Source of the DNA: Leptolinea sp. HRD-7
GTDB lineage: Bacteria > Chloroflexota > Anaerolineae > Anaerolineales > Anaerolineaceae
Length of the DNA: 64,000 nt
Assembly (NCBI GenBank): GCA_024363285.1
Contig: AP024710.1
Span: 1,451,001-1,515,000 of the forward strand
Direction: 5' to 3'
Below the pieces are notes generated by a model, which saw only the letters and a program-made list of their open reading frames with translations, had not been told where the DNA came from and made no database searches. Below, in pieces: positions 59,696 through 64,000 of the stretch (within the stretch, counting starts at the first letter, position 1; every line of letters starts with the position of its first letter). Position numbers and translations under genes: made by a program.

Positions 59696-60253
59696 TTATG
59701 GTTGGGAAGAAAGACCCCTCCATTCGCGGTCCAGTATGGCAAACCATTGCTCAGAAGCCCACCCGCCTTTGTACCAGAGGCTGTCGATGAAACAGCCTTC
59801 GCAGCGGAATCCCACACGCTCAAGTAAATGATGGGCGGCAACATTCGCCGGATCACAATTAGCGATCACACGGTGGATATTGAGATCTTCAAACAGGTAT
59901 CGAACCAGCTCCCGAACCGCTTCTGTGCCTAACCCTTTTCCCTGGAACGGCTTTGAGAGGGTCATGCCTATCTCGGCCTGATGATGGCTGTCTTTAATAA
60001 TGACAAAAGCCACGTCACCGATGAGGGTGCCGCTCTCTTTAAGTTCCATTCCGAGTTGAAGCCAGTGGCCGGTTTCACCCGGGGTGACAAGTTTCATTTG
60101 ATCGATAAATTCTTTCGCCTGTTCTTCGGTAAACGGCGCCCCCCAACCCTGATATCGCGCGATTTCGGGGTCTGACCGATACGCGGAAAAAGCGGTGATA
60201 TCCCGGTCATCCAGCGGCCGCAGGATCATTCGCTTCGTTTCAAGGGTAAACAT
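59696..60253 (-). CDS. GNAT acetyltransferase (RimJ/RimL-like)
   Basis: A 185-residue GNAT of the RimJ/RimL type: LETKRMILRPLDDRDITAFS at the start, IGMTLSKPFQGKGLGTEAVR with the acetyl-CoA loop, and VIANCDPANVAAHHLLERVG near the end. It probably acetylates a protein N-terminus or a small amine; no substrate is indicated. The ATG follows the aldolase stop by one base, so translation is coupled. Confidence 0.9.
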   Translation of the reverse strand: MFTLETKRMILRPLDDRDITAFSAYRSDPEIARYQGWGAPFTEEQAKEFIDQMKLVTPGETGHWLQLGMELKESGTLIGDVAFVIIKDSHHQAEIGMTLSKPFQGKGLGTEAVRELVRYLFEDLNIHRVIANCDPANVAAHHLLERVGFRCEGCFIDSLWYKGGWASEQWFAILDREWRGLSSQP

Positions 60254-60254
60254 A

Positions 60255-61001
60255 CTATTCTTTCAGGTCTTTAAGCAGATTACGGCTCGCCTCGACAAGC
60301 ATCAACGTATCTGTGCTGACGGCGATAAGTGAAAATCCTTTTGCCGCGCATTCACGCGCGAATGGGATGGATGCCGTGAAGATACCGATGGGCATTTTCT
60401 TTTTCTGACATGCCAGACGCACTTTTTCGATGGCGTCCGTCACTCGCGGGTCGGAAACCTGACCCGGAATCCCCAGACTGGCGGAAAGGTCGTACGGGCC
60501 GATCAATACCGCGTCCACGCCTTCCACTGCGACGATATCATCGATGTTTTGAACAGCTTGAATATGTTCTACCTGAACCACAACGGCGGTATTTTCATTC
60601 GCGGTTTCAATGACCTGTTGAAGGGCGGCCCCGTAACGGTGGACTCGTCCCACGCCAACACTGCGCGTCCCCTGCGGGGGATACTTGCTCCATTTGACTG
60701 CGTTGCGGGCATCTTCGCCACTGTTTACCAGCGGCAGCATAATTCCGGCCGGGTCGATATCCAGTGCTTTTTTGATCCAGATCGGATCATTTGCCGGCAG
60801 CCGAATAATACCGGCAATATTTTGTCCCCCGGCTTGCAGAATACGCTGCACATCAGCCACATCCAACGCGGCGTGCTCCATGTCAATGAACAACCAGTCA
60901 AAACCGCTGTCAGCCAGAATTTCTGTTATCTCGGGAGCGGAAAGGGAGACCAATGTTCCCCATAATAATTGACCATCTATAAGTTTCTGGCGAAAAGACA
61001 T
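60255..61001 (-). CDS. HpcH/HpaI-family class II aldolase
   Basis: A 248-residue metal-dependent aldolase of the HpcH/HpaI family. Diagnostic stretches are GFDWLFIDMEHAALDVADVQ, VVVQVEHIQAVQNI with a metal Glu, and VLIGPYDLSASLGIPGQ. Members cleave 2-keto-3-deoxy sugar acids or 4-hydroxy-2-oxo diacids to pyruvate and an aldehyde; the specific substrate is undetermined. The start at 61001 follows AGAGG; a longer frame upstream has no family match. First gene of a coupled minus-strand trio. Confidence 0.9.
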   Translation of the reverse strand: MSFRQKLIDGQLLWGTLVSLSAPEITEILADSGFDWLFIDMEHAALDVADVQRILQAGGQNIAGIIRLPANDPIWIKKALDIDPAGIMLPLVNSGEDARNAVKWSKYPPQGTRSVGVGRVHRYGAALQQVIETANENTAVVVQVEHIQAVQNIDDIVAVEGVDAVLIGPYDLSASLGIPGQVSDPRVTDAIEKVRLACQKKKMPIGIFTASIPFARECAAKGFSLIAVSTDTLMLVEASRNLLKDLKE

Positions 61002-61125
61002 GTTTTGACCTCTGAAATGGTGGTTTTGCACAATGTGATATCCTTTGCAGTAACCATAGTCTACTATCCTTTCAGGATTGGTACAATAAACATCCGTATT
61101 TATTCGTTTAAAAAAAAGAGGGAAA

Positions 61126-63375
61126 ATGTTTGAACTTTCATCCGTACAGAAAAGACACAAGTTTTTATTCAGGTTTCTGGCTGTTTTAATCGCGCTATCG
61201 TTAGCAATAATGAGTTGTTCTTCCGGTGATGAACAAGCGTTCAATCCGAATTCAAATGAATCAGAATCGGTGACGGAAGAGGTTCAGCCGGATATAGAAG
61301 AAGCGCAGACTTCATCGGAGGCGGCGCCTTCGGCTCCACGAACGAACAAAGGCGATACCTGGACGATCATGCTGTATCAAGACGCGGATGATCCCATTCT
61401 GGAACAGGATATCTTTACAGACCTGAATGAAGCCGAACGCGTGGGTTCGTCGGATAAGGTAAATATCGTTGCCCAAATTGACCGCTATAAAGGCGGATTC
61501 AAAGGGAAGCAAAATTTTGCGGGCGCAAAGCGTTTTTACCTTACACAGGACACTGACCTGGAAAGGATCAATTCCAGAGAAGTGGGTGATCTGGGTGAGA
61601 TCAATATGGCTGATGGAGAAGTTCTCACGGATTTCGTCACCTGGGCGGCCAAACAGTACCCGGCTGATCATTATGTACTTATCCTCAGCGACCATGGGAC
61701 CGGCTGGCCGGGCGGTTGGACGGATGAAGATAACGGCAGCAAACCCAAAGACGTTTTGATCGACGGTTGGAATGATATGCTGTATTTGAATGAATTAGAT
61801 GACACCTTCGCCGAAATCAGAAAAAAGACAGGCATCGAAAAGTTCGATATTATCGGATATGACGCCTGCCTGATGAGCAGCCTTGAAGTTATCAGTATGA
61901 CGGCTGCTTACGCGGATTACACGGTTTTATCTCAAGAAACAGAACCATCGATGGGTTGGGCTTATAACGCCATTCTGTCAAAATTGGTTAAAAATCCAAA
62001 GATGGAAGCGGCTGATCTGGCAAAGTTGGTTGTCGACACATATATCACGGAAGACATGCTGATCACCGATGATGAAGCCAGGGCGGCTTATGTTTCACGC
62101 ACCTATGAAACCTCCGGTGATGTGGACCCGGCTGTGTTGGCAAAGGAAGAGACAAAAACTGTCACTCTGGCGGCAATTGACCTTGCCAAAATTCCCGCGG
62201 TTATTGACAGTCTTGATCGAATGGTCACCCCGCTGAGCAAGATCAACCAGAAAGTGGTGGCAGGGTCACGGTCACACACCAAGGCGTATGAGAATGTTTT
62301 CGGCGAAGATTTCCCCTCACCGTATATTGACCTGAGCAATTTTGCCAAACTTATTCAGAGAGACAGCACCAGCGTAAATGTTCAAAATGCCGCGGCTGAA
62401 TTACAGACCGCCATCAAGAAAGCCGTGATCGCCGAGAAGCACGGTCCCAGCCAGAAAGGTTCAAACGGAATTTCCATTTATTTCCCGAATTCAAGACTCT
62501 ATCAAACAGCGGGCTCGGATTATAAAACGTACGCGGGCACAGCGAAACGCTTTGCCGGTGAAAGCCTGTGGGATGATTTTCTGGCGTTTCATTACACCGG
62601 TCAGGAGATAAAGCCTGAAAACAAAGTAGCGGAAGACGCCCCGGTTACAGCCCCCGGAGCCAATAAAATTGATATCGCCGCCATAAAGCTAAGCGGTAAT
62701 GCCGCCTCCACCGGTAATCCGGTAACTTTATCGACAACCATTAAGGGCGAGAATGTCTCATATCTGTACATTTTCTCTGGTCGTTTCACCAAGAACAAAG
62801 ATCAGCTTCAGGTCATTGATCTTGATTACATCGATTCCGAAGAAACCAAAGAGATCGACGGACGCATCATCCCGGAATGGGGTGAAGGCGACATTCCGAT
62901 CGAAATGGATTGGGAACCGCTTGCGTATGTAGTGAATGATGGTTCGCATAAACAGATGGTCCTGTTGGAACCGGATACTTTTGGTGCTGGAACGGAAGAT
63001 ACGATCTATACCGTAAATGGAATTTTTAAGTTTGCCAACGGTGAAAATGACCGCTTTGCCACTCTGTACTTCGATGGCGATGGCAATTTGATGAACGTAA
63101 TGGGCTTCCGGTCAACAGATCCCGTCGGCCCGCAGCACGAAATCACCCCGGAGCGGGGTGACCAGTTCCAGATATTGCACCAATACATCCCTATGACAGG
63201 GAAAGGGGAAGAAGCAAAAACTATCTACAAAGAAGCCGGCATTTTGACCTTTGGTGACACTCCCTGGACATGGGAAGAAAGCCCGGCGGCAAAAGGACAG
63301 TACCTGATTGGTATCATCGCTGAAGACATGGATGGAAACACCTACGCGGAATATACATCTGTAACCGCTGAATAA
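61126..63375 (+). CDS. Clostripain-family (C11) cysteine peptidase, lipoprotein
   Basis: A 749-residue exported protein. The N-terminus is a lipoprotein signal with the lipobox IMSC (Cys about residue 27), then a Glu/Ser-rich linker (30-70). The peptidase domain (about 75-400) has catalytic His190 in SDHGTGW and Cys248 in DACLMSSLE, as in clostripain C11 enzymes, which cut after Arg or Lys and usually need calcium. A C-terminal region of about 220 residues from about 510 is beta-rich and unrecognised. The start follows AGAGGGAAA. It is monocistronic with a strong terminator. It is probably a surface protease for peptide feeding. Confidence 0.9.
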   Translation: MFELSSVQKRHKFLFRFLAVLIALSLAIMSCSSGDEQAFNPNSNESESVTEEVQPDIEEAQTSSEAAPSAPRTNKGDTWTIMLYQDADDPILEQDIFTDLNEAERVGSSDKVNIVAQIDRYKGGFKGKQNFAGAKRFYLTQDTDLERINSREVGDLGEINMADGEVLTDFVTWAAKQYPADHYVLILSDHGTGWPGGWTDEDNGSKPKDVLIDGWNDMLYLNELDDTFAEIRKKTGIEKFDIIGYDACLMSSLEVISMTAAYADYTVLSQETEPSMGWAYNAILSKLVKNPKMEAADLAKLVVDTYITEDMLITDDEARAAYVSRTYETSGDVDPAVLAKEETKTVTLAAIDLAKIPAVIDSLDRMVTPLSKINQKVVAGSRSHTKAYENVFGEDFPSPYIDLSNFAKLIQRDSTSVNVQNAAAELQTAIKKAVIAEKHGPSQKGSNGISIYFPNSRLYQTAGSDYKTYAGTAKRFAGESLWDDFLAFHYTGQEIKPENKVAEDAPVTAPGANKIDIAAIKLSGNAASTGNPVTLSTTIKGENVSYLYIFSGRFTKNKDQLQVIDLDYIDSEETKEIDGRIIPEWGEGDIPIEMDWEPLAYVVNDGSHKQMVLLEPDTFGAGTEDTIYTVNGIFKFANGENDRFATLYFDGDGNLMNVMGFRSTDPVGPQHEITPERGDQFQILHQYIPMTGKGEEAKTIYKEAGILTFGDTPWTWEESPAAKGQYLIGIIAEDMDGNTYAEYTSVTAE

Positions 63376-63388
63376 TTCCGATAAATAC

Positions 63389-63434
63389 AACAAGAAGGCT
63401 GACCGGATTTATTGGGTCGGCCTTCTTGTTTTTA
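63389..63434 (+). terminator. Rho-independent terminator after the clostripain gene
   Basis: AACAAGAAGGCTGACC (63389-63404) pairs with GGTCGGCCTTCTTGTT (63415-63430) with one G-U pair; TTT follows. Confidence 0.92.
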
Positions 63435-63450
63435 ATATTTTGCAACGCTC

Positions 63451-63492
63451 TAACATTATACGTAATATAGACAAATAAGATATATAATGTTA
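63451..63492 (+). promoter_or_regulatory. Inverted repeat and -10 upstream of the DoxX gene
   Basis: TAACATTATA (63451-63460) and TATAATGTTA (63483-63492) are exact inverted copies 22 bases apart. The right arm contains TATAAT (63483-63488), a likely -10, so a dimeric repressor bound to both arms would cover the promoter. Confidence 0.5.
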
Positions 63493-63525
63493 TATATAAG
63501 ATCGATAATGAGAAAAGGAGCGAAT

Positions 63526-64000
63526 ATGTCTTCTTTGAGTGCTTCCCGAAAGGGACAGGTAACTTTTTCCGATCCACCCATCGCGAATTTTTTATTCAAT
63601 GATACGCGAATGTCCCTGTTATGGTTGGTGCTTCGGTTGTATTTAGGGTATGAATGGATTATGGCTGGTTGGTCAAAATTATTCAATCCTGTCTGGTTCG
63701 GTGATAAAGCCGGTGTAGCTCTCACTGGTTTCCTCAACGGGGCACTGGCAAAAACTGCCGGAGAACACCCGGATGTGCAGGGTTGGTATGCCGGATTTCT
63801 TCAGAACATGGTGATGCCGAATGCCGCCCTGTGGAGCCGTTTTGTGGTTATTGGAGAGATACTGGTCGGCGCAGCGCTCATTCTGGGAATTTTTACCGGG
63901 CTGGCGGCTTTCTTTGGCGGATTCATGAATGTCAATTATTTGCTGGCGGGCACGGTCAGCACAAATCCTGTGCTTTTTATTGTAGCCACCTGGTTGGTAC
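63526..64000 (+). CDS. DoxX-family membrane protein, 5' part (partial)
   Basis: The first 158 codons of a gene that runs off the window. An N-terminal cytoplasmic tail (residues 1-25) is followed by a DoxX-type membrane domain: LLWLVLRLYLGYEWIMAGWS, then WSRFVVIGEILVGAALILGI and a third segment at the end. The Gly/Trp pattern WIMAGWSKL is typical of DoxX/TQO small-subunit-like proteins, whose roles include thiosulphate:quinone oxidation and redox membrane complexes; most are unassigned. GAAAAGGAG precedes the ATG at 63526. Confidence 0.82.
   Translation, partial: MSSLSASRKGQVTFSDPPIANFLFNDTRMSLLWLVLRLYLGYEWIMAGWSKLFNPVWFGDKAGVALTGFLNGALAKTAGEHPDVQGWYAGFLQNMVMPNAALWSRFVVIGEILVGAALILGIFTGLAAFFGGFMNVNYLLAGTVSTNPVLFIVATWLV

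Noticed and set aside
1..64000. tRNA, rRNA, insertion sequences, prophage genes or att-type repeats
   Set aside because: None was recognised: there are no T-loop-like sequences in the gaps, no transposase or integrase motifs and no long flanking repeats. A tRNAscan or Infernal run would settle small RNAs.

Overview
The window reads as a gene-dense piece of chromosome from a Chloroflexota bacterium, most likely an Anaerolineae-type anaerobe. That placement is inference. It rests on the mix of a tungsten-type glyceraldehyde-3-phosphate:ferredoxin oxidoreductase homologue, a single-chain iron-sulphur serine dehydratase, a complete gatCAB operon, clostripain-like and rubredoxin-like proteins, and many small VOC, GNAT, metallo-beta-lactamase and methyltransferase genes. 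No rRNA, tRNA, CRISPR array, insertion sequence, phage gene or clear pseudogene was seen. No stretch longer than 300 bases lacks a gene; the longest intergenic gaps are about 16319-16598 (280 bases) and 23821-24053 (233 bases). The first gene (PhzF-like) and the last (DoxX-like) run off the window.

Layout. 1-2227: PhzF-like end, then a tandem pair of related phosphoesterases. 2256-10398: an OmpR-type response regulator and multi-spanning histidine kinase, followed by an envelope-facing run: membrane-anchored beta-lactamase-fold serine hydrolase, Tat/lipobox protein of the ATC-hydrolase family, BcrA-type ABC ATPase and permease, M23-like peptidase and CPBP intramembrane protease. Four heptamers with an exact 11-base period sit just upstream of a -10 element in front of the serine hydrolase, as expected for OmpR/PhoB-type control by the adjacent regulator. 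10494-18203: small enzymes and regulators (2H phosphoesterase, NIF3-domain protein, methyltransferase, MerR regulator with a textbook 19-base-spacer promoter, TrmO-like, MarR-GNAT fusion with its operator, CobO, toroid-fold protein, VOC). 18216-24911: ATP-grasp ligase, Met-rich exported protein, homoserine dehydrogenase, a duplicated membrane protein, a copper-type pair (membrane protein with cupredoxin tail plus CopZ-like protein) and DegV.

25018-38064: VOC, methyltransferase, DUF3267, UPF0173, NfeD-slipin-GNAT, a minus-strand run of histidine kinase, metallo-beta-lactamase, asparaginase II and CheY-like regulator, then MurJ, SagB-type nitroreductase and CYTH. 38061-45692: a large GT39-type mannosyltransferase-like protein divergent from three neighbouring paralogous surface proteins. 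These share an N-terminal anchor (FWDI, one membrane segment, NPFPP, then a Pro/Thr-rich stalk) but carry different outer domains. This is the best candidate for an undescribed system: a lineage-specific surface-display family with its own glycosyltransferase.

45795-49177: gatC-gatA-gatB. 49325-54877: PadR/DUF2812 pair with its operator, UroD-like and LigB-type enzymes, a double rubredoxin-like protein and a PAS/HD-GYP c-di-GMP phosphodiesterase. 55068-59292: GAPOR homologue, L-serine dehydratase and a methyltransferase. 59294-61001: minus-strand Mth938-like, GNAT and HpcH/HpaI aldolase genes. 61126-63375: clostripain-family lipoprotein. 63526-end: DoxX. A recurrent feature is a -10 hexamer 6 to 9 bases before an ATG (at 2256, 10494, 12637 and 34644), which suggests leaderless mRNAs are common here.
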